A stretch of 15,094 bases of DNA from DATAEE01 sp036257535 (GCA_036257535.1 DATAFJ010000170.1:1-15094); one strand, 5' to 3'. Positions 6,799 to 14,151 are shown, counted from the first letter of the stretch. Program-made: numbers and translations. The notes: generated from the letters alone by a model not told the origin.

Positions 6799-7359
6799 CT
6801 ACTCCACGTCGAGCCTGAGATCCGAGAGCTCGGCGCCCAGTTGCCGCAGGCCGCGCGCGAGCCGCGACGCGACGGTCCCGGTCGACAGACGCAGCACGCC
6901 GGCGATCTCCTCATACGACAGACCTTCGAGGTATCTGAGCGCGAGCGGCACGCGGAAGCGAGGCGGGAGCCGCGCGAGCGCTTCACGGACGTGGGTCGCC
7001 GTCTCGGCGCGGAGGTAGCGCTGCTCCTGCAGCGCGGGCTGCGACCATACCGGCGCCGCTTCTTCCACGGACACGAGCCGGCGGCTGGCCCGCCGGTAGT
7101 CGATCGCCACGTTCGCGACGATGCGGTAGAGCCAGGTCGTGAACTCGGCCTGGTGCCGGAACTGTGCGAGGCGCGTGAGCAGCTTCACGAAGACATCCTG
7201 CGTGATGTCGCCGGCCGCCGTCTCGCTTCCGCTGAGATGACACGCGAGCGAGTAGACGCGGTCGCGGCACGCGGCGACGAGCGCCTCGAACGCATCCGGA
7301 TCGCCCCGCCGGCACGCCTCGAGCAGATCAGGAGAGATGCGCGCGGGCGCGGGCGGCAT
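6799..7359 (-). CDS. ECF-type RNA polymerase sigma factor
   Basis: A 186-residue sigma-70 family protein of the extracytoplasmic-function group. Region 2 covers about 24-92, with DITQDVFVKLLTRLAQF and the promoter-melting TTWLYRIVANVAIDYRR. Region 4 covers about 125-175, with the helix-turn-helix LSYEEIAGVLRLSTGTVASRLARG. Region 3 is absent, as expected. I chose the ATG at 7359 (MPPAPARISPDLLEACRRGD). An in-frame TTG at 7410 would add 17 residues, but neither start has a good Shine-Dalgarno site. It is followed after two bases by its probable anti-sigma factor, so activity is likely controlled by release from that membrane protein. The regulon is unknown; autoregulation is usual for such pairs. 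Confidence 0.9.
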   Translation of the reverse strand: MPPAPARISPDLLEACRRGDPDAFEALVAACRDRVYSLACHLSGSETAAGDITQDVFVKLLTRLAQFRHQAEFTTWLYRIVANVAIDYRRASRRLVSVEEAAPVWSQPALQEQRYLRAETATHVREALARLPPRFRVPLALRYLEGLSYEEIAGVLRLSTGTVASRLARGLRQLGAELSDLRLDVE

Positions 7360-7365
7360 GACGGT

Positions 7366-7372
7366 ATTTATA
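7366..7372 (-). promoter_or_regulatory. Possible -10 box (TATAAAT) ahead of the sigma factor
   Basis: On the minus strand TATAAAT ends six bases before the ATG at 7359, in otherwise GC-rich DNA. A transcript from it would start at or near the ATG and be almost leaderless, which would explain the missing ribosome site. No convincing -35 was identified at the right distance. Confidence 0.3.
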
Positions 7373-7417
7373 AGACGCGCCACGCCGGCCGTTTCATCCC
7401 CGCGCGCCAAAGGCAGG

Positions 7418-7774
7418 TTAGGTCTGTGCGGGATTCTGACCCTCTTCGTACAGCTGGCGCAGCTCGCACTCGCCGTCGCCGGCCACGCCCAGGAACTGCC
7501 TGGCGTACTCGATCGCCTCCGACTTCGATTTCGCCTGGAGAATCGCGAGGCCGCCGACGACTTCCTTGGACTCGGTGAAGGGGCCGTCGGTGACGCTGAT
7601 CTTCCCGTCCGCGAGGCGAACGCGCGCGCCCAGCGCGGTGGGCAGACAGCCTTCGACCGCCAGCAGGTATCCGGCTTTCATACCCTCTTCAATGAGTTTC
7701 CCCATCCGGTCCATTTCTGCCTGCGTCGGGGGGACGCCGGTCTCGACCGACTTATAGATGCTGAGAAATTTCAC
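7418..7774 (-). CDS. YCII-related (DGPF domain) protein
   Basis: A 118-residue protein of the YCII/DGPF family, a ferredoxin-like fold of unknown biochemical role. The diagnostic motif DGPFTESKE is at 63-71, followed by the usual GGLAILQAKSKSEAIEYARQF helix. The GTG at 7774 is chosen because AAGGAGA lies seven bases upstream and gives the standard N-terminus MKFLSIYKS. It lies on the same strand 58 bp upstream of the sigma factor. DGPF proteins are known neighbours of ECF42 sigma factors, but this sigma lacks the long C-terminal region of that group and has an anti-sigma partner instead, so a functional link is unproven. Confidence 0.85.
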   Translation of the reverse strand: MKFLSIYKSVETGVPPTQAEMDRMGKLIEEGMKAGYLLAVEGCLPTALGARVRLADGKISVTDGPFTESKEVVGGLAILQAKSKSEAIEYARQFLGVAGDGECELRQLYEEGQNPAQT

Positions 7775-7781
7775 GATGATG

Positions 7782-7788
7782 TCTCCTT
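7782..7788 (-). promoter_or_regulatory. Shine-Dalgarno site of the YCII gene
   Basis: AAGGAGA on the minus strand, seven bases before the GTG start at 7774. It decides the start codon in favour of GTG. Confidence 0.7.
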
Positions 7789-7893
7789 CTACCCACACGT
7801 CGAATGAGGAGAGGGGAGATCGACAAGGCTTCCGCTATCTCAGCCGTTCGGAGCTAATCCTCGCTCGCAAGGGCCAGCGGCGCCCACACCATC

Positions 7894-8448
7894 CTAAACG
7901 AGGCCCCGTCCGAAGCCTCCGCGGCGCAGTTGGGCGATGGCGCGGTCCCGACCTTCTTCGTCGAGCGATCGAAAACGCGACTCGTCGAACCCGGGATCGA
8001 TCAGCTCGGAGACGACGAGAAAAGCCTGATCGCAGATCCGGCCGACGAAATCCCTTTCGATATGCGATGGCAGCTCCAGTGGCACCGGCCTCCGATCGGA
8101 CAGCAGCGGTTCGAGCCCGGCTGAGATCTGCTCGAGCGTATCGCGGACCACGGGAGCGGTCTCGGTGACGAGCAGCGTCCAGATGACGTCCAATCCTTCC
8201 ATTCTCGCGGCCGGCGTGCGGTTCGCCAGTGCCGTAACGACGTGAGGAACGGCAGCCGCGTCGAACAGACACAGGATCCGCCGCGCGTTCGTCGAGACCA
8301 CGCTGCCGGTCTCATCCAGGTAAGGGACGAGGTCGGCAGCATTCGCGGGATCCTGCAGGATGATAGCCGTCACGATTGGCGAATTGCGGACGTCCTTCTC
8401 GTCGGACACGCGCAGCGCCTGCTCGAGGAGAAATGGCTGTACAGGCAT
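7894..8448 (-). CDS. Hypothetical HEAT-like helical protein, third gene of the caspase-like operon
   Basis: A 184-residue soluble protein that I do not recognise. It is almost all helix, with repeating amphipathic segments (AIILQDPANAADLVPYL, NARRILCLFDAAAVPHVVTAL, MEGLDVIWTLLVTETAPVVRDTLEQI) suggesting two or three HEAT/ARM-like repeats, a fold that usually serves protein-protein contacts. There is no signal peptide or transmembrane helix. The C-terminus is charged (DEEGRDRAIAQLRRGG). Its ATG follows the stop of the 322-aa gene by nine bases, with GAGG upstream, so the two are almost certainly co-transcribed. An adaptor or inhibitor role for its operon partners is possible but inferred only from position and fold type. 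Confidence 0.75.
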   Translation of the reverse strand: MPVQPFLLEQALRVSDEKDVRNSPIVTAIILQDPANAADLVPYLDETGSVVSTNARRILCLFDAAAVPHVVTALANRTPAARMEGLDVIWTLLVTETAPVVRDTLEQISAGLEPLLSDRRPVPLELPSHIERDFVGRICDQAFLVVSELIDPGFDESRFRSLDEEGRDRAIAQLRRGGFGRGLV

Positions 8449-8457
8449 CGCCGAACC

Positions 8458-9426
8458 TCAGTGGAGACGCACCCGCCCCGACCGCTTCTCACCGTTCACG
8501 ATCTTCAGGAAGGCTTCCGAACCGCGACGGGTGGACGGATCAATTCCAGCGAACGCTGCCTTCAGGAAGTTCACGGCGTGATTCGCGAGCGGCACGCTGG
8601 ACGTCAGAAAGAACTTGCACTTGGACCTGGCCGCTTTCCGCCGGTCGACGAGCGCCCGGCGATAGTGCACCTTGCTCGAGCATGACGGCATGAAGAAGAC
8701 GGCGCACTTCAGCGAAGAGGCGTCGAGGTCGGCCCTGCCTACTTTGACCGCCGTGATGAACTCGTCTTTCGTTTTGCCTGGAATCCGCTTGTAATAGTGC
8801 CGACCGTCGAGCGGCGTGTCCCCGCGGCATGTCTTCTCCGCGGCCACCTTGGCAAAACAGGTCTTCAGGTCGCGCCACGCGCCGACCACCGCGCAGGGTG
8901 TCTTCCGTTCCGTTCTCGACAAACGTCCTTTCTTCCGTCTCGATTCAGCCGCGGCGGCGAGCGCGGCCGCATCCTCGAGCCCCTCTGGCAGCAGCGCGCC
9001 CTTCGGCACGCTCAGCAGGTCGAACTCGGTCGGGTTGACGGCATGCTCGAGGATGTCGCCGACGCATTCGCTGTCCGTCGCGTCGTAGCCCATGCGGAAG
9101 TGAACACCCCACGGATTGACCGGGTACTTGCTCTTCGGCGGGCAGTGCGCGATCCGGGCATCCCCGAACGCCGGGCCCTGACCGTAACGGGAGTGCCCTT
9201 CGTACACGACCCACGCGCCTGCCTCGTCAAGCGCCTTCCGAAATTCGTCCATCGTATAGACGACCTTGATGATGAACTTCGCTTTCGCCACGGGACCCTT
9301 CGGGTACGTCCACGTATCCTTCGCGCCGGCCTGGGCCTCCTTGCCGAGATACTGCAGCATGCTGGCGCCTTGAGAATCGCGAATCTCCAGACCCGCTGCC
9401 AGAATGATCTTCTGCGGCGCCGCCAT
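8458..9426 (-). CDS. Putative caspase-fold (clan CD, CHAT/C25-like) cysteine peptidase
   Basis: A 322-residue protein without signal peptide. Two blocks match the clan CD layout: a hydrophobic strand followed by the catalytic His (AWVVYEGHSRYG, His78), and a second hydrophobic strand ending in the catalytic Cys (AVFFMPSCSS, Cys249). After the Cys comes KFFLTSSVPLANHAVNFLKAAFAG, which parallels the segment after the CHAT-domain Cys (strand, then Pro, then a helix ending in a phenylalanine-rich stretch). His is followed by Ser rather than the usual Gly, and there are about 170 residues between His and Cys, more than in caspases. The insert is Ala/Arg/Lys-rich. The gene lies 14 bp after the 821-aa gene and 9 bp before the HEAT-like gene. 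The family call is from motifs only. Confidence 0.55.
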   Translation of the reverse strand: MAAPQKIILAAGLEIRDSQGASMLQYLGKEAQAGAKDTWTYPKGPVAKAKFIIKVVYTMDEFRKALDEAGAWVVYEGHSRYGQGPAFGDARIAHCPPKSKYPVNPWGVHFRMGYDATDSECVGDILEHAVNPTEFDLLSVPKGALLPEGLEDAAALAAAAESRRKKGRLSRTERKTPCAVVGAWRDLKTCFAKVAAEKTCRGDTPLDGRHYYKRIPGKTKDEFITAVKVGRADLDASSLKCAVFFMPSCSSKVHYRRALVDRRKAARSKCKFFLTSSVPLANHAVNFLKAAFAGIDPSTRRGSEAFLKIVNGEKRSGRVRLH

Positions 9427-9440
9427 CGGACTCTGAACCG

Positions 9441-11906
9441 TCAGAGATTCACGACCAGCTCGTCATAAACGAAGCCATCGGTGGGCATCGTCACGTCGAA
9501 CTCGTCGACTACCGGGTAGACACCCTCGGGCTTGGCAGGATCTGCAGGCGCTCCAGGCGTCGCGTCGACGGTAACCCAGTCGGCCCCGGTCAGGCCGAGC
9601 TTTCCCTCACGCGTTCGGAATTTCTCGAGATCGGCGATGAGGGTCGAGAGCGGCGCCTTGGTGATGTCGAAGCCCACTTCGCCTTCGAGGTGCTTCGCGA
9701 CCCATTGGATGGCCTCGCGTTCGCGGCCGGCGCGCATCGGTACGCACACTCGTGCCCACGGGCTGTTGAGGAACTCGTTACGCCGATTGTCGCCGTCGAG
9801 CTGCATCAGCCATCCAAGCGAGCTGCCGAGCGCCGCCGGCTCGCTTTCTGCCGTGATCTCGTACGCCTCGCGCTCGAATCCCATCGTCTTCGACGCGAAC
9901 CTCGGCTTCCACCACGAGGGATGCGTGTAGGTGAAAATGGCGTCGATGTCGAAATACCGGTGGAAGTACTCGATCTCGAGCGGCGTCGGCTCGCTGGGAT
10001 CGTCGCCGCGCCCGAAGAGATAGCTGACCATCCGGTTCATGACCTCGTACCGCTCTTCGCGGCGGAGATCGTTGGCCGGCCGGCTCTTGACCTTGCTTTT
10101 CTCCGTGATCAACTGCTTGTCGCGCTCGAACTGTTGCGTCAGCAGTTCTTCGGTGATCTTCGCCACGGCCGCCGCGCGCTGCGCCTCCCACGCGGCAAGC
10201 ACGCTCTCGGAAGGCTCCCACGTGTAGGAATACGCAACCTGCAGGGTCGGACTGTCGCCCGGCAGCACGGCGATGTTGGCCGTGAACGTCTGCGTTGCCG
10301 GGTCCCACGTCGACCCGAGATCGAACTCGTTGTGCGGCGCGGGCGCCTCGTCTTCCTTGCCGCCGCCTTCCAGGTCGGTCAGGTTATCGATCCGCACGCC
10401 GGTGACGACGCGGTCGGCGCCCGGCTTGACGACAATGGTGACGAAGTAGACGCCGCGGCTGCCGTCCCATTTGATGCTGGTCGACGCCGAGTCGGTATCG
10501 ACGCCGCCGGTCGGGCGCGGCGGAACACCCGGCGGAATCTCGGGAACGGCGATCGGCGCCGCCTCCCGGAAGTGGACGAACCGGCTTCGCGCGAGCCCTT
10601 CGCCGGGGTTCCGCAAGTACAGTTGCCAGACGAGCCGCGGGCCGAGATCCTGGACCTTGACGTTCACGCGGCGCAGCACCCGCCGCAGGCCGTAGCTGAC
10701 CGGATGGTCCTCCTCGTTCCGAATCACCCGCCTCGTCATGGTCGTCGTCGTGACTTCGGTTACGTCGCGCGTCTTGATGCTGAAGCTCTTCGTGATGCGC
10801 TCGGAGGCGCGCTTCGTGACCTCCTTGAGGCGCCGCGTGGAGAACTCCCGGCTGCGCTGGGAGCTCGTGCCGAAGCTCGCGGAGGCGGACGCGCCGACCT
10901 GCCACACGCCGATCCCGCCCGACGCGTTCGCGGACATCGACGCCGAGACGTCCTGCTGCACCATCGACGAGACCTTGTCCGACACCTCGTCGAGGTTCTT
11001 CTCTTCGATCGCCGCCTCGCTCACGACCTCGAGCCCCTGCTCGAGAATCTCCTCGTGAATCTGCTTCCGGACCGTCTGGTAGACGACTTCGAGCGTTTCG
11101 AGCGGCGCAATCGTGAACGCCTCCTCAATCGGTCCGACGCCCTCTTCCTTGTTGAAGTAGAGCTGGCGATAGTAGTGCGCGATGCCGATCGGAGAGAGCG
11201 CTTCCTCGATGCTGACGCCGCCGGGCCAGAAGTGCGGCAGCGCCGTGCCCTGGATCTTGGCCGCCGCGGTCATGAGCTTTAGAAGGCTCTTGTCGGGCGC
11301 TGCCGCCCACTCGGCGGCTGCCTTTACCAGATTCTGCTGAACGAGATCGCGAGTGGCCGCGAAGTCGAACGCCGGGTTCTTGACGCCCAGCCTGCCCGAA
11401 ACGGTCGCGGGAATGGCTTTCAGCCCCTGCGTAAACGTTCCCACGCGCGAGGCCAGCCGCGCGAATACCGCGGCGGCGTTGGACGTGTCGCCCGCCCTCA
11501 ATCCCGGCGTGTCGGCGAGGCGCGCCGGATCCGTCGCGGCGACGCCGCGCAGGTGCACCTCCCGTCCGATCGCCACGGCATCGGGATAGCCTTCCACCCT
11601 GACGGCCTGAAGGCTTTCGGGGCTGATCGCACGCCCGTGCACGTCAATCGGTACGCGCATCTCGCGCTGATCGAACTTGAAGTCGAGCTTCCGCGGAACC
11701 GCCTTGCGAAGCGTCCGGCTCAGCGCGAGCGCGGTGGGCTGCTTGCCGTCGAAGCCGACCGCGGCTGCCTTCGGCAGACGATATGCGATAGCGTTCGAGA
11801 CAAACCGGATGCCGACGAGCGAGACCCATCGCAGAATCATGGGCTCGTACGCGGCGACAGTCATGGTGGCGTAGGCTTCCGTGAATCGCTTGAGCTCGGT
11901 GGCCAC
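9441..11906 (-). CDS. Large protein of unknown family with possible membrane-inserting segment
   Basis: An 821-residue protein that I do not recognise. It has no signal peptide; hydrophobic stretches near 16-44 are amphipathic rather than clearly transmembrane. Residues about 260-315 are helical and acidic (ETLEVVYQTVRKQIHEEILEQ). Residues 317-350 alternate Ser/Ala/Gly with hydrophobic residues around a Gly-Gly turn (DVSASMSANASGG, then VWQVGASASASFG), like the amphipathic beta hairpins of pore-forming proteins. A Thr-rich run, VTEVTTTTMTRR, is at 382-393. Beta-rich sequence follows (about 400-565), then a long charged helix at 565-630 and a mixed C-terminal domain with NSPWARVCVPMRAGREREAIQWVAKHL. 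The GTG start at 11906 has AAAGGAGGA upstream. It heads an operon with a caspase-like and a HEAT-like protein. Confidence 0.85.
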   Translation of the reverse strand: MATELKRFTEAYATMTVAAYEPMILRWVSLVGIRFVSNAIAYRLPKAAAVGFDGKQPTALALSRTLRKAVPRKLDFKFDQREMRVPIDVHGRAISPESLQAVRVEGYPDAVAIGREVHLRGVAATDPARLADTPGLRAGDTSNAAAVFARLASRVGTFTQGLKAIPATVSGRLGVKNPAFDFAATRDLVQQNLVKAAAEWAAAPDKSLLKLMTAAAKIQGTALPHFWPGGVSIEEALSPIGIAHYYRQLYFNKEEGVGPIEEAFTIAPLETLEVVYQTVRKQIHEEILEQGLEVVSEAAIEEKNLDEVSDKVSSMVQQDVSASMSANASGGIGVWQVGASASASFGTSSQRSREFSTRRLKEVTKRASERITKSFSIKTRDVTEVTTTTMTRRVIRNEEDHPVSYGLRRVLRRVNVKVQDLGPRLVWQLYLRNPGEGLARSRFVHFREAAPIAVPEIPPGVPPRPTGGVDTDSASTSIKWDGSRGVYFVTIVVKPGADRVVTGVRIDNLTDLEGGGKEDEAPAPHNEFDLGSTWDPATQTFTANIAVLPGDSPTLQVAYSYTWEPSESVLAAWEAQRAAAVAKITEELLTQQFERDKQLITEKSKVKSRPANDLRREERYEVMNRMVSYLFGRGDDPSEPTPLEIEYFHRYFDIDAIFTYTHPSWWKPRFASKTMGFEREAYEITAESEPAALGSSLGWLMQLDGDNRRNEFLNSPWARVCVPMRAGREREAIQWVAKHLEGEVGFDITKAPLSTLIADLEKFRTREGKLGLTGADWVTVDATPGAPADPAKPEGVYPVVDEFDVTMPTDGFVYDELVVNL

Positions 11907-11909
11907 GAA

Positions 11910-11918
11910 TCCTCCTTT
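11910..11918 (-). promoter_or_regulatory. Strong Shine-Dalgarno site of the 821-aa gene
   Basis: AAAGGAGGA on the minus strand, three to four bases before the GTG start at 11906. It is the best ribosome site in the window and fixes the unusual start codon. Confidence 0.75.
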
Positions 11919-11961
11919 ACGGCACCTCTCGGCCCGACGCGGACAAGACGTGTCGTTGCGT

Positions 11962-12013
11962 GCTGCAGAGCTTCAGACTGCGGATCCCGACGTCTGTGGT
12001 TGCCCTCTGCAGC
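11962..12013. repeat. 9-bp inverted repeat upstream of the 821-aa operon
   Basis: GCTGCAGAG at 11962-11970 and CTCTGCAGC at 12005-12013 are perfect reverse complements, 34 bases apart. They lie 56-107 bp upstream of the operon's start codon, where an operator or a leader hairpin would be expected. Confidence 0.5.
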
Positions 12014-12295
12014 GATTAACGACAAAAAGCCGGCTGGGGAACGGAGGGGTAGGAATGTGACAACTATGACGGATGTACGGCGCATGGGCCGCGTGCTCGA
12101 ACTCCGATCGCGAGTGCACAGGCTCTCCGTGCGACCACCACACGCGGAGCACGCCACCAGGTGCGGTCATCCCGTCAGCGAACACAAGCGCGCGTCCGAC
12201 TGGAGCGTGGCCCGTCGTGTAGCGAGCCGAGGGGATTCAATAGGCTGGGCGGAAGAGAGGAAGGAGATCCGCCTTCACTAGTCTTGCGAACCGTA

Positions 12296-12323
12296 GCTCA
12301 CGCGAACGTTGGCAAGCGTGAGC
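12296..12323. repeat. 8-bp perfect inverted repeat (hairpin)
   Basis: GCTCACGC (12296-12303) and GCGTGAGC (12316-12323) flank a 12-nt loop. No T-run follows on either strand, so it is not a classic intrinsic terminator. It lies 9 bp from the tRNA-end-like sequence. Confidence 0.5.
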
Positions 12324-12331
12324 GAAGGGGT

Positions 12332-12352
12332 TGGCGCGCCCGACAGGATTCG
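12332..12352 (-). other. tRNA 3'-end-like fragment, possible attachment-site remnant
   Basis: Read on the minus strand, the 21 bases are CGAAT, CCTGT, CGGGCGC, G, CCA. These correspond in order to the end of a T-loop, the 3' T-stem strand, the 3' acceptor strand, a discriminator base and an encoded CCA. The matching 5' strands are absent, so no tRNA is encoded here. Such 3' duplicates are typical marks of integration at a tRNA gene. The match is short and could be chance. Confidence 0.3.
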
Positions 12353-12408
12353 CGGGCCTTTGGGAAACAAATATCGGAACGAAAGTGCGGGCGCCCGGAA
12401 GGCGCGTA

Positions 12409-12974
12409 CTACCTTCTCCTACGCTTCCGAGCGCGAGCCGCCAGAGCCGCGAGCCCGCCGCCGACAAGGAACATTGTCCCTGGCTCCGGGATGGGCTCGA
12501 ATTCATAGCGAGCGCTGGAAAGGGCCCAGTGACCTGGGACGCCCTCGTCGGGCCGGAGAGCGAGTGTCGCGGTGCCGCGCCCCCTCATGTCTCGGATGGC
12601 AGTGGCACTGAGTCCGGGTAATGAAAGAGCCCGCTGAAGAGGAACGGTGCGCTCACGAACCCACTGTCCCCAACCAGTGGAGGCAGAACGACGGATCCCG
12701 TGAATTCCACGAAAGCGCGGGCGTCGGGGGTGTCTATGCCGAGGGAGTACGATTGACCGTCGAGGGTCGCCGTTCCCCCGAAGAAGGCGCTGCCGACCCA
12801 AAGCGCATGGAGAGTAAAGCCTCGGTTCCCTGCGACTTCGAGTGAACCGGCTGAACCAACCTGCTGAAGGAATCCCGCCGAGATCAAAATCTGATCAGCC
12901 TGAATGAGGCTGGCGCTTCCGAGAAGGAGCACTAGTGTGCAAGCGAGAGCCAGTGATACGGAGTTGCGCTTCAT
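12409..12974 (-). pseudogene. PEP-CTERM sorted exoprotein, disrupted by a frameshift
   Basis: The 5' part (12974 to 12585) encodes a signal peptide, MKRNSVSLALACTLVLLLGS, and a beta-rich secreted domain of 129 residues ending at a TGA. The 3' part continues in another frame down to 12409 and ends with the full PEP-CTERM signal: PIPEPGTMFLVGGGLAALAA, then a basic tail ARKRRRR. PEP-CTERM proteins are sorted by an exosortase and are expected to be one chain. The frames can be joined near 12600-12620 by one base, giving FHYPDS followed by TAIRDMRGRGTATL and about 188 residues in total. So this is either a recent pseudogene or a sequencing error. The ligand or function of the domain is unknown. 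Confidence 0.75.
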
Positions 12975-13133
12975 CTAACCCCCCGTCGCGGTGGGAGATC
13001 CTTGGACGCAAGCCACGTTCCCGGCACTGACGAGCTATCTCTGGTAGCACATCCTTATCCAAGCCGTCCACATCCCGAACCGAGGCACACGGGAGTGGAC
13101 GCGTGAAATCCCCGGAGAAATGCGCCTGCGACG

Positions 13134-14012
13134 TCAGCGGAGGGCGTATTCTGCGACCAGCGGCCTGTGATCTGATGCTGACGTAGGAATTACCACGCAG
13201 GTGATGGGCGTAAGACGCCATGCCGTATCGAACGCGCGGAACAGGTAATCAAATCTGACGTTATTGAGCGTATAGCCGTTCTGGTCGCTGCCCGTGATGT
13301 CTTGCCATGTATCGCTGTACTGCGTTTCCACAGTGGCGATCCACGACTCCCCCCACCAGGCGTTGAAGTCGCCGCCGGCGATCTCTGGACCGTCGAATTG
13401 GCGCATCCAGGCCATCCAGGCGTTGAGCTGCGAGGTACGCCGGCGCGTATTGAAGTAGACGAGATGTCCGTTGAAGATGTTGACGGTCACACCGCCGACC
13501 GAGACCGCGACGCGAGAGAACCCGCGGTCGTAGAAGTTGGCGGTCGACGAGCTCACGAACGGTAGCCGCGACAAGATCAGGGTTCCCTCGCCGATGGTTC
13601 CGCCGTCGTGCGCGGCGAATACCCGATACCACGTGCGCCCAGTGAGAGACTCGAGCAGTTGGGGAAACCGGTTAGGCAGGTCGTCGTCCCAGGTCGAGGC
13701 CTCCTGCAGCAGGATGACGTCGGCGCGCGAATCTGCCATCACCCTCGCCTGTGCCTCGAGGTTCAGCACGTTCTGCGCGGTCTTCCCGAAATGAATGTTC
13801 CACGTCATCACCCGCAGCGTCCGTTGCCGAGGGGGTTGCGGAGCAGGTTGTGGAGGGGGTCGCGGAGCAGGTTGCGGAGGGGGTTGCGGAGCCTGCGAGC
13901 CGTCGAAGATCCGAAGGTTTTTGGGGCGACTGGGTGCGGAACTCTGCGGGCCGACCTCCGCCGCCGCGAAGAGGACAAGGACGAGTGCGCTGAGGCAGCT
14001 TCGAATAGTCAA
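13134..14012 (-). CDS. Secreted endonuclease/exonuclease/phosphatase-fold protein
   Basis: A 292-residue protein of the DNase I-like EEP superfamily, metal-dependent phosphodiesterases. The N-terminus is a signal peptide (CLSALVLVLFAAAEV), then a Pro/Gln-rich linker (about 42-64) and the catalytic domain. The core residues are all present: TWNIHFG with Asn72, LLQEAS with Glu104, NGHLVYF with His183, GGDFNAW with Asp215/Asn217, and the terminal SDHRPLVAEY with Asp281/His282. The start is a TTG at 14012 with only a weak ribosome site, so the first residues are uncertain. It is likely exported; the substrate could be nucleic acid, a phospholipid or an inositol phosphate, and sequence alone does not tell. 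It is a single gene with no clear operon partner. Confidence 0.87.
   Translation of the reverse strand: MTIRSCLSALVLVLFAAAEVGPQSSAPSRPKNLRIFDGSQAPQPPPQPAPRPPPQPAPQPPRQRTLRVMTWNIHFGKTAQNVLNLEAQARVMADSRADVILLQEASTWDDDLPNRFPQLLESLTGRTWYRVFAAHDGGTIGEGTLILSRLPFVSSSTANFYDRGFSRVAVSVGGVTVNIFNGHLVYFNTRRRTSQLNAWMAWMRQFDGPEIAGGDFNAWWGESWIATVETQYSDTWQDITGSDQNGYTLNNVRFDYLFRAFDTAWRLTPITCVVIPTSASDHRPLVAEYALR
13831..13899. repeat. 24-nt tandem repeat encoding a Pro/Gln linker
   Basis: About 2.8 copies of a 24-nt unit (13831-13854, 13855-13878 and a partial third copy). The first two units differ at two positions. On the coding strand they specify the QPAPQPPP-like linker between signal peptide and catalytic domain of the EEP protein. 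Confidence 0.75.
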
Positions 14013-14151
14013 TCTTACTGTAGTTCAGGACAGCCGGGACGGGCCGCACCCTAATTTGAACCCTCCTACGAGGCACTCACACTCAAAATTGCGGCGGGTA
14101 GCAGCGCCGCACTAAAGGAAACAAACGACGATTGTTGCTACCGTTTAAACC

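Larger units (their letters stand above)
11907..12408. other. Long stretch without a supported gene, upstream of the 821-aa operon
   Basis: About 500 bp. Reading frames here are open but low in complexity and Arg-rich, with no family resemblance, so I call none of them coding. It should hold the promoter of the minus-strand operon starting at 11906, though no clear -35/-10 pair stands out. It contains two inverted repeats and a tRNA-end-like sequence, listed separately. Confidence 0.6.

Noticed and set aside
9690..11282. A 530-codon plus-strand open frame opposite the 821-aa gene
   Set aside because: Composition is Arg/Leu/Asp-rich without domain pattern, and the minus-strand gene has a strong ribosome site and balanced composition.
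12296..12323. Intrinsic terminator
   Set aside because: The 8-bp stem has a 12-nt loop and no T-run follows on either strand.
12237..12506. Small minus-strand frame with sequence ANPFAHACQRSRELRFARLVK
   Set aside because: It reads through the hairpin and the tRNA-end-like sequence and has no start signal; more likely non-coding DNA.
13831..13899. CRISPR-like repeat array
   Set aside because: Units are adjacent 24-nt tandem copies without spacers and lie in frame in the linker of the EEP protein gene.
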